Shown here piece by piece: positions 24,301-37,900 of a stretch of DNA of 64,000 nt. The stretch is from NCBI GenBank assembly GCA_002224055.1, contig AZLU01000062.1, positions 116,955 through 180,954 of the forward strand, read 5' to 3'. Positions within the stretch are counted from its first letter, which is position 1; each line of letters opens with the position of its first letter. Under the pieces are notes generated by a model. That model ran no database searches, had not been told where the DNA came from, and saw only the letters and a list, made by a program, of their open reading frames with translations. Source of the stretch: Pezizomycotina sp. ARF18 (taxonomy: Eukaryota; Ascomycota). Both the position numbers and the translations under genes were made by a program.

Positions 24301-26149
24301 TCATTGCATCGAGGACGTCGGTGATAAGGTCCGGTATAAATCCGAATTGCATTTCCATGTACTGAAACACGCCTAACGATGTGAAGGCCACGGACGGGGA
24401 TAGCTCGCCATGAACCAGCGCATAAGTCGACAACGCAGCGGCTGCTAAAAAGATTGGACCGGAGATAATACAGAAGAGCATGACAGAGTCCGCAATGAAC
24501 GTCGCCCAAAGTTCCACAAGCTCCTCCTCGCGCACGTTCTTGATACGCTCCTCCCACTGGTTTTCGAGCGCGGAGAATTTGATCTGTCGTATTCCCTGGA
24601 GAACTTCTGTTACGACGGCCATTTTCTTATCCCTGACTTTCATGAGTCTCGCCTGCTTTTCACGGTAGCGCTTCGCCATGTACCAATTCAGCGGCGTGAA
24701 GATCAGGTTCGTTACCATTCCTACCACCAAACTCTCCCAGCCTATCAGTTTCCACAGGAATACCAGGCAGATTATGACTTTGCCGATGGATGCGGGAAGC
24801 AGGTAATTCCAAGCTCCCATATTGGATACCCTAAACGTGTCTACCGCCACGAGGTTGATCGTGTCCTGCTGAGATGCCGCTTTTCCTTCTTCACCGCCGA
24901 GCCCTTTCTTCGCGGGTTTAGCTGCGGTTTATCATCTTTTTTCTTCTGCTGCTTTTTCGAGCTCTTGTCATCCTTCTTTTCGTCCTTCTCCTCTTCCTTG
25001 TTCGATTCCTTGCAATCTTTCCTCTTCATCGCCTTTTCGAAGATCAACGCTTGGAGCTGGCTGCGCATCGGAATAGCTACTTTGGACCACATCGTCCAGA
25101 ACAACCTGGAGTCGTTAATCACATTTAACACCTGCGCGAGACCCAACCCGAACACGAGCGTCCACGCGTGCACGTCCATATCCTTATCTTCTTCAGAAGT
25201 CGAACGTTTCTCCAGCGTCCGCAGGATCTGCAGCAATAGCAGATGCGGCATAATCTGAAGGATACACTGCACGAGCGCGTACCCGTACTGCATCGCAAAT
25301 CCGTTGATGTGCACGCGGACAATATGCGCGAACAGGCTTCCCCGTCGCTCACTCAATCGAAACCCCGGAACGATCCTGTCGCATCTCATCCAGTGATCTA
25401 GCGTGGGTAAGTCTGGCTTTTCCAGTCGCCGTTTTCTGGCTAAGTCGAGTAAAAAAGTAGGCCACGTGAAGCAGTACTTTCCGATGAATGAGACGGTGAA
25501 TTGCCGGTCTACCAGGCGTCCGTTGAAGTATACGTCCGGCCGGCGGGGATTAAGAACGCGGCGAGCTGTTGGATAACTGAGATAACGCATTGCGATGAGA
25601 TTGCAGCGAGCTGGTATCTAAATTCCTTATCGGGAGCTTCTTGGAGAGTCGCGTACGAGAGTTTAAGCTCGATTAGGGACTTTGCGAGGAAGACGAACGA
25701 TACGGTACCGTACCGGACCGCGATGTCGTACCGTTTTCTGTAGTGCGGTTCGGAGACGATACAGACGGCTTGCGTGGCTAGGAGAACCCAGGCCGCGAAA
25801 TCCAGCCACTTCCCGATTAAAACGAATCCCGGGAATGCGTCTGATCGCAGCGTGAATACTGCTGCTAATGTGGATGCGACGAGACCCAAAGCCGTGGATA
25901 CGCAGATGATCGTCATCTGCACCTTGGCGGAATACGCCGCCTCGGACTCTTCCGAGGCCTTCCCGTCCGCATCTTCGTACAGCGACTTCACGTTCGTCGT
26001 TTCGTCATCGTTGTCGAGTAATCGGTATTCCGATCTTGCTGACAGGAACCTTGCTTCGCTAAGTTACAGATCGAAGGGATAGCGAGTAAAGTTATGAGAC
26101 CTACGCCTGAGCCACCGGCAGCTAGGACCCAGGTTTCATTGTTTATCAT
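21362..26149 (-). CDS. ABCC-type (Ybt1-like) ABC transporter, frame-broken
   Basis: This is a full ABCC transporter of about 1,590 codons with no clear intron. The ATG at 26149 ([14 protein letters not shown]) starts an N-terminal five-helix TMD0. An [15 protein letters not shown]-type motif and TMD1 follow, with a Lys/Asp/Glu-rich insertion at about 24900-25010. NBD1 has Walker A broken by one base at 24088-24091, signature LSGGQ and Walker B ILILDD. TMD2 contains [16 protein letters not shown]2 has Walker [10 protein letters not shown], signature LSQGQ and Walker [13 protein letters not shown]. The Asp replacing the catalytic Glu in NBD1 is normal for ABCC proteins, where site 1 is weak. 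This is the subfamily often annotated as bile-acid or multidrug transporter, located in the vacuolar or plasma membrane and moving organic anions or conjugates. The frame changes at least six times, yet all motifs are preserved, including the C-terminal [16 protein letters not shown] segment and the TAG at 21362. Confidence 0.85.
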
Positions 26150-28600
26150 AATCGCGTAGTTTTTGTTCCTTTATATTGATGTCCAAAAAATTACGCGAAC
26201 TACAACGGAAAACTAGGAAAATACAAAATTGAGTTTTTACGCGGTGTTTATTAGTAGGGGATTGAGGATAAAACAACCTCTAGCCCTCTCTAAACTCTGT
26301 TTTATGGAGGATCCCTCAGGGATATTTATATCTTTCTTATCGAAATCCTCCCTGGTCCTCCCAAAAGGAGAAACATGCAGGGAGGAGCTGAAGGGAAGGA
26401 GGCACTGCTTTTTTTCCTGCGACCGGAAGGTTGCGATCGACAGAGCGAACCGTCCGATTTTTTGTTACGCCCAAATACACAGTTATGCAAGGATCGTGGA
26501 AGTGACTTGCCGGGCGGCTCAAACAAAAAAAAAAATCGAGAACGTGATCTCCGGGGAGTGGCAGTGAAAGCATCAGAAGTTCAGAATACGCGATAAACGC
26601 AGACGGGTGATCCTATAACCTCCTCGATTTGTTCAGACATTCCTCTATGCTTTCCTGCGAGTTCCTATTCTCGAGATATTCGACTTTACAGAATGCAGCA
26701 AAATTGAGGCTTTGATGGAAATGAGTCTTAAATTCTAAGAGCACGAGGTCGAACGGTTAAATAACGGCGAAAGGATACGCAATCCTTTTTACTTTTTGAT
26801 TACCCGTTCCCGTTGTGGAAGGTCTTCCAGGTATACATCGGAGTGGAGGAAACAAGCTTTTTAGACGGCCATCCCCATGAGGATTCAAGACTGATTATTT
26901 TTGGGCCGTTTTGATTCGCAATTTGTTTTCCGTGCGAGAGAACTAGAGATATATGGATAATAGGGCCGAGAACAATCGATAAGGCTTTTTGTGGGAACGG
27001 CTATAGCAGACCGTATTTGGGCATTTCAACTCCGATCGAATATACCGTCGATATATCGATATTGTAGTTCAACGACTCCAGAGCTCCAGGCTTTATATTC
27101 GCCATGGTGATGAACGGAAATCCCACGATGTCCCGAGACCCTGTGTACTCGAATCTTGTTACTGATTTACCATCAATTTCTTGTGATTAATCACAGAATA
27201 TATATGCATACACGTGCTGTATAATCCAAATGTATACCTGCACTACAGGGTACTGGTGATTCCCGAAGTTCGAGTAACTGTTAGCGCATCTGTGCCAATC
27301 CCAACGGCGCTGGTGGTAAGTGAATCCTAATTACGTCGTACAAATTGTGGAACTTTTACTAATGTATATTAATCTGTTTGACTAGTCAGGAAGGTCTTTC
27401 AAAACGCAGCCCAAGCACCCTTGCTTCTACTTGTTACTTAGTTTTCGTGTTTCTTTCCGTGATTCGCATTTGAGCATATTAGGTTGCTCGTTCGCTTTGA
27501 TTAGTATGCCTGGTACCTTACCTCGTTAAAAGTCGCCCTAACTGCAGACTATAACACTTACTAAACCAGTCTTCACTACCTAAAGTTGGTTCACCTTGCA
27601 TCACGGGCAAGAACTGAAACGGCAGTCTAACGCCCGCTATGGCAGGAGACGGCAGTGCCGACAAGATCTTTTCATGCGGCTCTACCGACGACAAAACAGC
27701 CAAGCGAGATGTCAACCCCCCCCCCCCACGGAGGTTCATTTTGCTCTGCCGAGGTTTCACAAAAGCTTCAATCCGCAATCTACGCGAGGCAAGCTGTCAT
27801 TCGTCCTACCCTTTTAATAAGGTGTCCATGGATGCTTTAGCGTTATAGATATCCTTCAATCCTTATAGGGCTACGCTCAGAGTCTCAGAGTGAGTGTTTT
27901 TTTGGGTCTATACATGACGGCACAACCGTCTCACGGCTTTACTTCCCGTCGTGAAAAGGAGGGTTTTTTGCCTATTCGACGAATTGCTTTTGACCCCACC
28001 AAGCGATAGCCCGGCAAAATTCCTCTCTTCGTTTATTTCCGTTGCATGCATGGGCAATTATCAGAATTCCTGATTTGAGCAAAGAGGTGGGACAATTTCC
28101 TGCAGTAGCTTATTGGCTCGCGAGCACGACATCGTATCCCCACTTAGGACATCGAGAAAAGAACTACTCTCACCGCAAAATGCAATATTAACGAATGTTG
28201 AGTATCTTACCGTAATATATGTATTACAGTAATTGCATTACCATTTACCACGTATACCATTAGTACATTAGTACCTTTTTCTTGATGATAAGGAGGCTTT
28301 TTTACCGGATAAACTGGTACCCGGTATTATTGTCTACATTGGGTTTTTGAAGGCCCCCACTATGGAGTTACGATGCTCATCCCTCGATGGGCATATAGAG
28401 AAGATCTCCTAAGGGCTTAGCTCTGTCGGCCAACTGGCGGCTAGGCCGACGCTGCAAATTCGCTTCTACTTTTTCAAACTGGGTGTGGGTTGAGGTGTAT
28501 CTCTTCTCTTAATCTTAATGACCTTGTTTAGCAAGCCATGGATTGCGCGATCTCTTCTGCGGGTATCAGCGTTCTACCTGGTAGCTTTTTCAAAGCGAGC
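26150..28600. other. Intergenic region, divergent promoters
   Basis: This 2.5 kb lies between the divergently transcribed ABC transporter and carbonic anhydrase. Short open frames at 26229-26596 and 27518-27848 have no recognisable domain. A C14 tract lies near 27716. I see nothing else I can support. Confidence 0.5.
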
Positions 28601-28618
28601 CTATTGAGGGGTTTGATG

Positions 28619-28625
28619 GTATATA
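28619..28625 (+). promoter_or_regulatory. TATA box of the carbonic anhydrase gene
   Basis: TATATAA lies about 210 bases upstream of the ATG at 28831. The CA-rich leader that follows is typical of fungal 5' leaders, and the start context is AAAAAATGTC. Confidence 0.45.
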
Positions 28626-28830
28626 ACCCTTCCAATCCTCCCTCCAGTATCATCATCATCGACAACATCACAATTCGAGATAAGCAGCTCTTAAAACAAG
28701 CAACAGCTACCCTCCAGCAACTCCATACACTCCGCGCCCGCCCAGCTCGAAACTATCGCATATTCGCCAACCCGCTTAGACTCTATTGCGCTAATTACAC
28801 ATTCTTTTTAATAACCTTCCACCGCAAAAA

Positions 28831-29479
28831 ATGTCTGCCGCCGACAAACTCGTTCAGTCCAACGACGCCTACGTCTCTACCTTCGACAAGGGAGACCTCG
28901 CTCTGCCACCAGCCAAGGGATACGTTATCCGTATAACTCTTATTCCCCTCCCTCCAAATATCCTAATTGGCGATCTCTCTAATTTTTTTCTTGGAGAAAC
29001 AGTGACCTGCATGGACGCCCGTATCGACGCACCAAAAGCATTCGGCCGCGACCTCGGTGACGCTCACATCATCCAAAACGCCGGCGGCGTCGCAAAAGAC
29101 GCCCTCCGCTCCCTGATAATCTCCCAGCAGCTCCTGGGAACGAAAGAAATCCTTGTGATCAAACATACCGACTGCGGCATGCTCACGTTTAAGAACGAAG
29201 ACGCTCGGGGAATCGTGAAGAAGAATTTGGGAGTTGATGCTACGCATATTGACTTTTACCCGTTTCCGGAGTAAGTAGTAGTGTTCTCTTTCTCCTTTTT
29301 GTCTATGGATTGGGAAAGGAGAGTTTGTGCTGATCCTAAGACGTGTGATGTGTAGCCTCGAGCAAGCGGTCAGAGACGACGTCGAATATCTGAGGCACAA
29401 CGCGTATATTCCGAAAGGAATCAAGGTCACGGGATGGACATACGACGTGAAGACCGGCAAGGTCAAGAGCATTGTTTAA
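28831..29479 (+). CDS. Beta-class carbonic anhydrase
   Basis: Reversible hydration of CO2 to bicarbonate, probably cytosolic: no signal or mitochondrial leader is seen. Three exons (28831-28930, 29003-29270, 29356-29479) join without a break into a 163-residue protein, the usual size for the short fungal beta enzymes. Intron 1 (72 nt, GTATAA...CAG) is a multiple of three and free of stops, so a retained copy would still read through. Intron 2 is 85 nt (GTAAGT...TAG). The zinc ligands are Cys36 in CMDARID, His88 and Cys91 in HTDCGM, with the Asp38/Arg40 dyad. The NAGG loop is present. The acceptors give LTCMDAR and PFPDLEQ, matching the family. It is the only multi-exon gene here with no frame damage. 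It converges with the FAD oxidoreductase gene, 330 bases away. Confidence 0.93.
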
Positions 29480-29808
29480 AGAGATATGTAGTATCCTTTT
29501 CACATTCTCGTCATACCCGATGCTGTTTTGTATTTCACGAGAAAGGTCATGCTGCGAGGATAGACCACACAGATCCATCTTTGATCGTTTCTTTGTGTCT
29601 TCCAAAATATACAATATATATATATACTCACATAAATATACTTGAACATATATCAAATAAAACAAATCGAATTGAGAAAAGAGCCTTTAGGTTGATCATA
29701 AATTCATTTACAGCTATGCATAAATTGTTCATATAGCGACTGCTACTCGTTCTATCATTCTGCCGCATGGGAGCAATAAACACAGAATACAGTATTTGAG
29801 GGGCGATA

Positions 29809-31480
29809 TTATACAATTCGAGAATGCCGTTGGATTGCTACGCAATTTCGGGGACTTGCAAAGAGCCAAACCCTCTCCTCCGTTATCAGCAGCTCCTTCG
29901 GGAACCAATCCACCACCGGCCTTCCCAACCAGCTCTCTTTATCCTCCGTATGGCCGGCCTCCTCCTTTTTCTTCTTACCGCTCGGCAGCTTCGGTTTCAC
30001 AGGCTTGTTTGTGGCGTCTTCCCCCAGCATCACCCTACCGAGCGCATAGGCACATCCGAAAGCGTTCACCATGCCCTCGCCGCTGTATCCCGCACAGATA
30101 AATTCTCCGCTCATGACGCCACTAGGTCCCGCCCAATCCTTCGGTTGGCCCCTCTTCGTCACCGATTTCGGTACTTTGCCAACCCACGGTAGCATATCCG
30201 CTGAAAATCCCAGCGTCCCGTCCACATATTCTTCACGTCAACCCCTCCCACGAATCCGTCTGCCGGTCTCCTCCCGAGAATAAATAGGCAGAATAGCACC
30301 AAGATGGCTGGCGGTAAATATGTCAATCCCGCTGTCGTCCGCGTTACTATCCTCGCCATCGCCTTCTTCGGACCTAGCGGCGCGAATCCGCCGCCTAACA
30401 TCATTTCTCCCGTCGGTAGTTGGGTCAAGTAATCGTAACCACCGGCGTATATTAATATCCAGCTACGTTTCCCGCTGGGATTTTCGGGTGCGGATTTCGG
30501 TGCGGACTCGCCATCGCCTTCTTCGGACCAGCGGCGCGAATCCGCCGCCTAACATTCATTTTCCGTCGGTAGTTGGGTCAGTAATCGTAACCACCGGCGT
30601 ATATTAATATCCAGCTACGTTTCCCGCTGGGATTTTCGGGTGCGATTTCGGTGCGGAGCCCGTTCGTGGCGTGCACTAGCGTGGGGTTTTTATTACGCCT
30701 CGGGAAGTTTCGATGAGTAATTTCCGCCATCGCGTCGGGAGAAGTTTACGGACATACGGGGTGTGTTGGACGAGGGAGAAGGAGGAGTGCGTGCGGACTA
30801 GGCGGGAGAGGATAGCAGGAGAGCTACGGCCAGAGTGCGCCGGCGGGGCTGGCGATGCAGCCGAGGGCTGTGGATGCCAGTTCTCTTAGAAACAACCTAC
30901 GTCACTATTTATTGCATGGTGGAGGGTAGTGTATACTTTTCGCGTCTCCTCAGCGTCCCAATACGTGAAGTCCTTCGCCTCGTCCGGCATCTCAGCCTTC
31001 ACATATCGAACCCTTCCTTCGCTTTCACCCGCACCGCCTCGTCGAAAAAAACATCGCATCCCTCGACCACCCGCACCTGCCCTTCTTCCGCGCACCTTCC
31101 TCTACGGCGGCATCTACGATTCTTGCACGTGCCTCAGACGGAAACGGACTATACTCGCTGCGATCTTTATACCAAACTTCTTTTTCAAAATCCTGTAATT
31201 CTCGAACGGCATCTTTAATATGCCCGCCGTTACGACCCGTGGCACCTTCACATACACCCCTCGCTTCGAGAATTGCGACGCGGAGGTCGGTTTTTTAGCT
31301 AGTAACGTCCGCGCGAGCGACGTTGCGGTTATGCCGAGCCGATATATGACGTCGGCAGACTCGGGTAGTTTCGGCTCCAGGCGGGATAGCTCGTCGTGCG
31401 GCGCAAGGTCCAGAAGTTGATGGGTTGCGGACGGGGATCCCGGGGGATTCGTTTATGCGCTTCATGAGGTCGTCGAACAT
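29809..31480 (-). CDS. FAD-dependent oxidoreductase, DAO family (frame-broken)
   Basis: The ATG at 31480 gives an N-terminus of the type seen in fungal DAO-fold flavoproteins (GIPVRNPSTS). A degenerate dinucleotide-binding strand follows (DVIYRLGITATSLARTLL), then the hallmark GATGRNGGHI and DEAKDFTYWDAEE. The second half has YLTQLPTGEMMLGGGFA and the FAD-contacting C-terminal block (GTLGFSADMLPWVG, then FICAGYSGEGMVNAFGCA). These enzymes oxidise amines or amino acids using FAD. The substrate here is unknown. The usual GxGxxG is imperfect (RLG for GSG), which may be a sequence error. The frame changes many times. A 155-base segment in the middle is present twice (30352-30506 and 30507-30657), which would disrupt any protein and looks artefactual. 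TAA is at 29809. Confidence 0.7.
30352..30657. repeat. Direct tandem duplication, 155 + 151 bp
   Basis: Two adjacent units (30352-30506 and 30507-30657) are nearly identical. They differ almost only by single-base losses and gains in short runs, for example 'cctagcgg' against 'ccagcgg', 'caagtaa' against 'cagtaa' and 'gcggattt' against 'gcgattt'. It lies inside the FAD oxidoreductase coding region. Confidence 0.9.
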
Positions 31481-31639
31481 TGCCTTCTCTTGAGGAGGGA
31501 GGCGAGCGCGAGTCGGAGGAGTCGGATGACGGATATTACGCTGCCCATTGCTCCTATTCTTTTTCTTTTGAGACAGGGAAAACGCTTCGAAAGTTATTCT
31601 TCGACGATGATCGTGAAAAGCCAAATGATGAGATGACAC

Positions 31640-34600
31640 CTTATTTTGTAGAAGAGGGACACGTAAGCTTTATAAAACGGTTCCAAGGATCCGCGGCTTT
31701 CGAGAGGTTCCGTTACCTCCCGCCGAATGGACTCTTGCAACCTTCCTACCTAAAAACTAGCTATATAAACAGCAGCTAATTGTCCTTTGTGATAACCAGC
31801 GATGAACTTTGGAAACATCTCCAATCTATTGGAGCTGTTCGAATGATGAAACAGGACGTTGAAGAACAAGAACGGGCAAGTTTAGCTTATTAAGTAAATC
31901 TTCAAGAGAAAAAAGTGCCCGCCTGTGTGGATCGCATGGTTACATGCGGTATGCAGTCAGTACGCATTGTGGAAGGTCACAAGGATTCGTTGGAGATACG
32001 ATCACCCTCGTTCTCGCCTTCCATTCGCCAAAATGGAACACGAAATTTGACTTTCGACTAAGCGGCTCTAACTTTCTGGCCCTAAACGAAAAAAACCAAG
32101 GCGCCTTGGAGGGGAAAACAGAATTTCATGATGCAAGTGCTCACGGGCCAGCCTCACGGATCGTACGATTGACTGCATTTTGGTTGATATTTCTTACTAT
32201 ATAAGTAACTATTCTTGTAATAAAGGAACCTCTATATTAAAAAACAAGGAAAAGGCGCATTGATGGCATTTACATGGAAAGCCATTTATTGTTAAACCGA
32301 TGGAGCGTTATTCTAATAGTGATCAATACGATAATTGAACTAATACTTTCTAGATCGTTACTGATTATTGAATATTAACATTCCGCTTTGCTAGCGCAAG
32401 AGGCGGGATAGTTAATTGACTTTATCTCAACATGCCTGCGAGATGACCCTAGCCCGATTATATTATGCTCTCAATCCAGGTAGCCATCCTTCCTCTATAG
32501 CCCCCCTTCCCTCTGGCATTCCTCTGGCGGGCATATACATATCGAATTCAAATTCCTATTTCTAAGTAAAGTAGAATTGATGAGCCTTAAAAATGCTGTA
32601 TGGTAGATTAATTTCATAGCTTTCTTTGTTAGCTCTATTTATCTCCCGGATCAGGATGTACTGACGTCGAAAATAATGAAGACAATTCTTAAGTCTGATG
32701 CTCTCCTTTCGCGGCCAAGATCTTGGTACAAAGTCACATTTACTAAAGATGGTCATCTAGCAGCTTGGTTTTGAGGGCAAAATTCTGCCGGCACTTCATG
32801 GATCAAAACAGTATCATTAGTGAAGCACCTTTTGGTTAATGATCGGAGCTTTAAGAGTCTTGTAGAAAAATGCGTATTACAGATATTCGGCTAGTCGGTA
32901 GAAGCGGCAGCTCGGAAAGCTCTGATGAGCTTTGGACGTTGGAGCGCCAGGGCCGGATCTACATTTACTCCTATACATCTGATAATGTCCCAGTAAATAT
33001 GACTAGTACTCACCTGTTCAAAAGAACATAACGTGGACAAAAGAGCCAAGGTCCTGGGGTAATGACGCCAAAAAAAAAAAAAAATGCATTTTGAGTGCCC
33101 TACTTATATGAATGTTTAGAAGCTCTAAGTGTCCATTTTCTAAACCTCGTCAGACGCATCAAATTAGTAGTCGTGAATCGATATGCAACGACGACAACTC
33201 AATGCTTAGCAGCGGATCAAATAAAGCTGATCAATGACCAAGTTTACTGCGTGGACTCATGTCTACCAGAAAAATAATGAAGTTTATGAATTATAGAATA
33301 GTTGCGTTTGCCTATATCTAGATTATGAATTTATTGAGCTGCGAGTAGGAAATTGGTATTATTGATCTAAACTACTCTAATACAAAACCGGAATACTAAT
33401 TCTTAAACCAACCGATTCTATTCAACAGCCGTACATGCATTTCTCGTTTTATCATTTCAATATTATTATAAAGGGAAATACCCCGATTGAAATTCTTGAT
33501 GAACCTGCTTTCCGAACTCCTAGTTTCTATATTCACTGGAACACCGTGAAATATAGAGTTTCTCGTCACCTTCCGATGGCGATATATATCCTCTCTAGCC
33601 TAGATATAACGTGATGAGACATGTTAGTGTCGGTTAGCCATTCACACACTCCAGGCTCGCTATCTATTCATTGACGAACCGTATTCTTGAATAAGAACGA
33701 CCCGAGTTCCATTTTCGAATTACGTTCGAAATCGAATCGGGTGGGATTAGTCGTATGACGTCTACTGAGGATGCCTGTGTCCTTCGAGGTTGGGTATCTT
33801 TGAAGATGGATAAATAAGTTTTATCGTACATATAATATCTATTTCCTAACGAACTTAAAGGATTGGTACTTATACCGGTTTTCGTGTAGTTTTCTAATGC
33901 GACGTTGCGTCCACCTCCAGAACAATAGAATGGATGGTGGGCAAGTAACAAGTAGGTGACCAGCCCGATAATCGCTTCCGGTGTAAGGCGCATATTTGGC
34001 AGGGGAATAAATAAATAAATAAATAAAAAGTCGACCGTTTGGAATTCCTAGGAGTTTAGCATTTACAGCAGTAGAGGACACTAAACTATATTTCTTTTCT
34101 GAGGAGTAGTGTTGTAATAAACTTAAGATCGCGGACAAGAGTGAAAAGCTACTGCCTTGAGATTGCTGGAGCTATATATTTCCCTTGAATAAGACTTGTT
34201 ATAACCAGGTGTCGACGTAGCCTCACAGCATTAGCAACCTCCATACTCTAGATGACTTATGCTTATGATATGAAGTTCACTCTTCAGGAAATGTAATAAT
34301 TCTGCTGTAGTCCACCAAGCCACAACCGTAAAAACGGATTCTATGAGGAAGCCAATCAACGCCGTTGCAATACGAAAATGGTAGCTCTGGCCTTGATATA
34401 TATGTACACTTTACATCTTCTTTCTACTTCATTCATTTCATTCTCCTCTTATCTTACTTTTGTTTTTTCGTTCTTTTTTTTTAGGGTAATTAAATATACC
34501 ATCAGGTTTTGGACGAATCAATGGAATTGGTAGTAAGCCGTGAATTTTGATTAGGTCTGATAACCAAAATCGGTTACATCCGCAAAGGATCGGTTAAAAG

Positions 34601-34987
34601 AATAGATGAGCCGGAAAACATATTTTGTGATTGACCAATAACTTAAGGATTTGTGAAAGCAAGATCGATTGTCTGAGCGACTTTGTAGCCTTCTTTGTAC
34701 ACGTCGAGGCCTATAAATTTAGGCTCGTTTTTGCTTTTAAGCCTATTTTTATATTTCTTTTACTTATTAACGAGTAGATTTTATAAGCGGCTAATAAGCG
34801 AAAGTTTCTATATAGTTACAGGTACACTAGTATGATTATATCTATCGAGAGCCCTACCGTAAAAGTTGTCCTTAACGTATTATTTTATTTACCGTCTAGG
34901 TAGGATGTTAAAATAGTAAAATATTTACTTAACTCGGGGGTAAACCCGAACGGACATAAATGTTAAAAACGCGAAATATTAGACACT
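31640..34987. other. Gene-poor AT-rich segment
   Basis: No supportable gene in 3.3 kb. An 86-codon open frame with a true ATG at 31944-32204 matches nothing I know. It holds an A14 tract near 33071, an (AAAT)n stretch at about 34006-34028 and a T-rich stretch at about 34450-34483 in front of the ankyrin gene. Confidence 0.5.
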
Positions 34988-37900
34988 ATGAGCCCTTTAC
35001 AGTTTGCGCTGGTTGCAGGAAATTTAGAATTAGCTACGGAACTCATCAAAGCTGGATCCAATATTGACGAGCCTGATTCATCCTGGAAAAGGAGCGTCTT
35101 AGTTCTCGCTATCATCGGCGCACACTTGGGACGCAACAAACAATATGTCCCCAATTGGAATCTAATTACAAATGGTGCAAATATGAAAGCGACAGCTTCG
35201 AGGAAGCTTTACAATGCGACTACCAAGAGTTATGCAGTAATTCATGTCAATATCATCGTGACTCGCATCTGAGTTTGGTTCGGCTTCTAATCGAGAAGAA
35301 AGCTAGGATAAACTTTGAGGAACCCGGCAAAGCTACGAAGCTCCGCTCCCTCCTCACCCCTCCACTTAAGAAGAAAGGCCTTCGCTACAATGAAGGCATC
35401 GCGGTACTCATGAGGAACGGTCATTCGCCGCTCACTGCTGCTGCAAAATATCGACAATACGAGATAGTGAAGCTCCTAATAGAAAGAGGTGTCGACTTGG
35501 AATATCTCACTAGCGATAGAGACGCTTCCGCGCTGCAGGAATGCATCTTCAGTAGCGAAGAATGGAAACGGTAATTAGGCATGGTTCGTGGCGCCAGACC
35601 TCACACGTTGTACTCTTCCATGTTTTCAATGGTGCTCAACATATCTAAAATAATCGAGGTAGTTGACACTCTACTTCAAGCGAAAGCAGATTCTAACTAC
35701 CTTAACCACTGCATGCCCAATTATCCCAGCACAGGATACGGCGCGGTGGCTAGCCTCCCTCTTTGGTTACCCTCTCTCCTCTAATTATCCAGCATTGGAG
35801 TTATCAATTTGGACAGGATCTATAGAGCTGTCGAAATACTTCTGCGAGCAGGAGCAACCTACAGAAAGTAGCTTACTCCTCGTTGTGGAAACTTGCAATG
35901 ACCGAATATTTGACCGACTTGCAGAATTGATTACTTTAGCACCAGAGGAATTGATAAGAGCGAAGTCGTCTAAAGGGTAGCCGGATGCAAATGGTTCTAA
36001 AAAAATTCCCTAGTAAAAGTGTTGCGATGCTGGCGGTAATCGAGGCAATCAAAAATGGATACCGATCTTTTCTCGACGAGCTGCTTCACTCTAAGATTTC
36101 TCCTCCGAAGATTTGCTGGAACATCTCCTCAGCTCGTGGATGCTATTGAGATTTGCTGCGAATGCGACACCGGAGACGCTTCAGTTCATTCTCAACAGCA
36201 ATTTTCTAGTCAGAAATGTTATATCGATGTCATCAGCACATCTATCAGCTTGCTGAGGAAAATTCAAAAAATTGGTTCAGAATCGGTTCCCAAATTTGAT
36301 AAGATTATAGACCTCCTAATTACGATTGGGCGGATATAAATGCCACAGACCGGAGCGATAGGACGGCATTATTTACAGCCGTTAGGTACAAAAATGTGCC
36401 GGCTTCGTTCAAACTTCTTAACGCTGGAGCGTCTTTGAAAACGGGACCCAGATGCAAAATACATGGCATTCAACCTGGCACGCTACTCGTAAACGCTATT
36501 GAAAAGGCCACTGAACCAATTGTTACGCGTCTCATCCAGGCGTATAACGAGTCAAACATAAATATTAACGAGCCAGGGGTTTCAGAGGATATGTGGGCCA
36601 AAGCGGAGTGGGATGATTGTCCCTGTCAAACGCCTATCGAGACTGCATTTCTAAATTGCGACTTCCAATTCATTTCTCATATTTTGGACAATGCATCATT
36701 ATTGATGGAGCACAATCGCTTCGAACATGTTTAGCTGGGGCTGCTTGTTATGGTGTCCCAGTTCGGTCGAGTTTCTTTTCAAAAATGGTACAGATCCAGC
36801 AAACGCAGAAGCCTTATGATTGCAGCAGACCTCAAAAACCTGGGAATACTTAAGACCCTTTTAAAATATTTGAAACCTAGCCTGGATCTTCGGTAACGTG
36901 CAACATAGGACGCGGCGCGATCGATCATACAATATGGCGAGGAAACCTAGAAATGGTCAACGAAATTCTTGGCGGGGGGATCTTGAGGTTGCTAGTCTTC
37001 AAGAAGGTATATTATGCGATTTTAATGATGTTAAATGCTGTACTATCTTGTACGGAGCATTGATAGGACGAACTTGCATATCGTAAGACGTATTCTAAGT
37101 GTTGGAACAAGCCCGGACGACGGCATAGCCAAAACAAAAGAACGGCGACACACAGTCAGAATCTAGCAATAGCTAGATGCGGGAGCGAATCCAAATACGG
37201 AACTAATGAGTGGAATGAAGTCTACCGCGTTACAACTTGCGATAGAGAGCAAGCAGCGCCTAATTATTAGGATGCTTCTGCAATACCGCGCCGATCCAAA
37301 TTCTTTTTCGCCATACGGAGATAGTGGAGCACCAATCCAGCAACTAGTCGAGCAGGGAGACATCGAGCTTGTACAAGTCTCGCTCAATTATGGAGCAAAA
37401 CCGGATACTATCACGGAAGGGTGCCGCACACAGCTTTGCAAATCGCATGCCGGACGGCCACAAAGAGATTGTTGACATGCTCCTGAGAGCGAGCAGCGAG
37501 CGGATGTGAACGCGCCGCCAGCTACGGAATACGGTGCAACTGCACTTCAATTCGCTGCTATCAGTGGCTTCTCGGTATCGCTAATTTACTTTTAGATCAC
37601 GGAGCTGACGTCAACGCCGCGGCTGCAGAGGTTACGGACGAACCGCATTGGAAGGCGCGCGGAGCACGGAAGAATTGATATGGTACAGTTTCTTATCACG
37701 GCGGGAGCGGATATCACCGACCACTCTCCGCAGGGCCAATCCTTCCGGCGATGGATTTCGCTTCTAATAATGGACATCATGAAACGCGGAGACTACTCGA
37801 ATCGTATAGAGATGGAGGAACAGAACTGGGAGAAGAAGATCAACCTTCATAGTTCAATTTCTAGTGGTCCTCCTTTATTAATTAGTCATTTTATAATACG

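Noticed and set aside
28538-28936. 132-codon open frame upstream of and into the carbonic anhydrase
   Set aside because: It spans the TATA box and leader in a different frame and has no domain.
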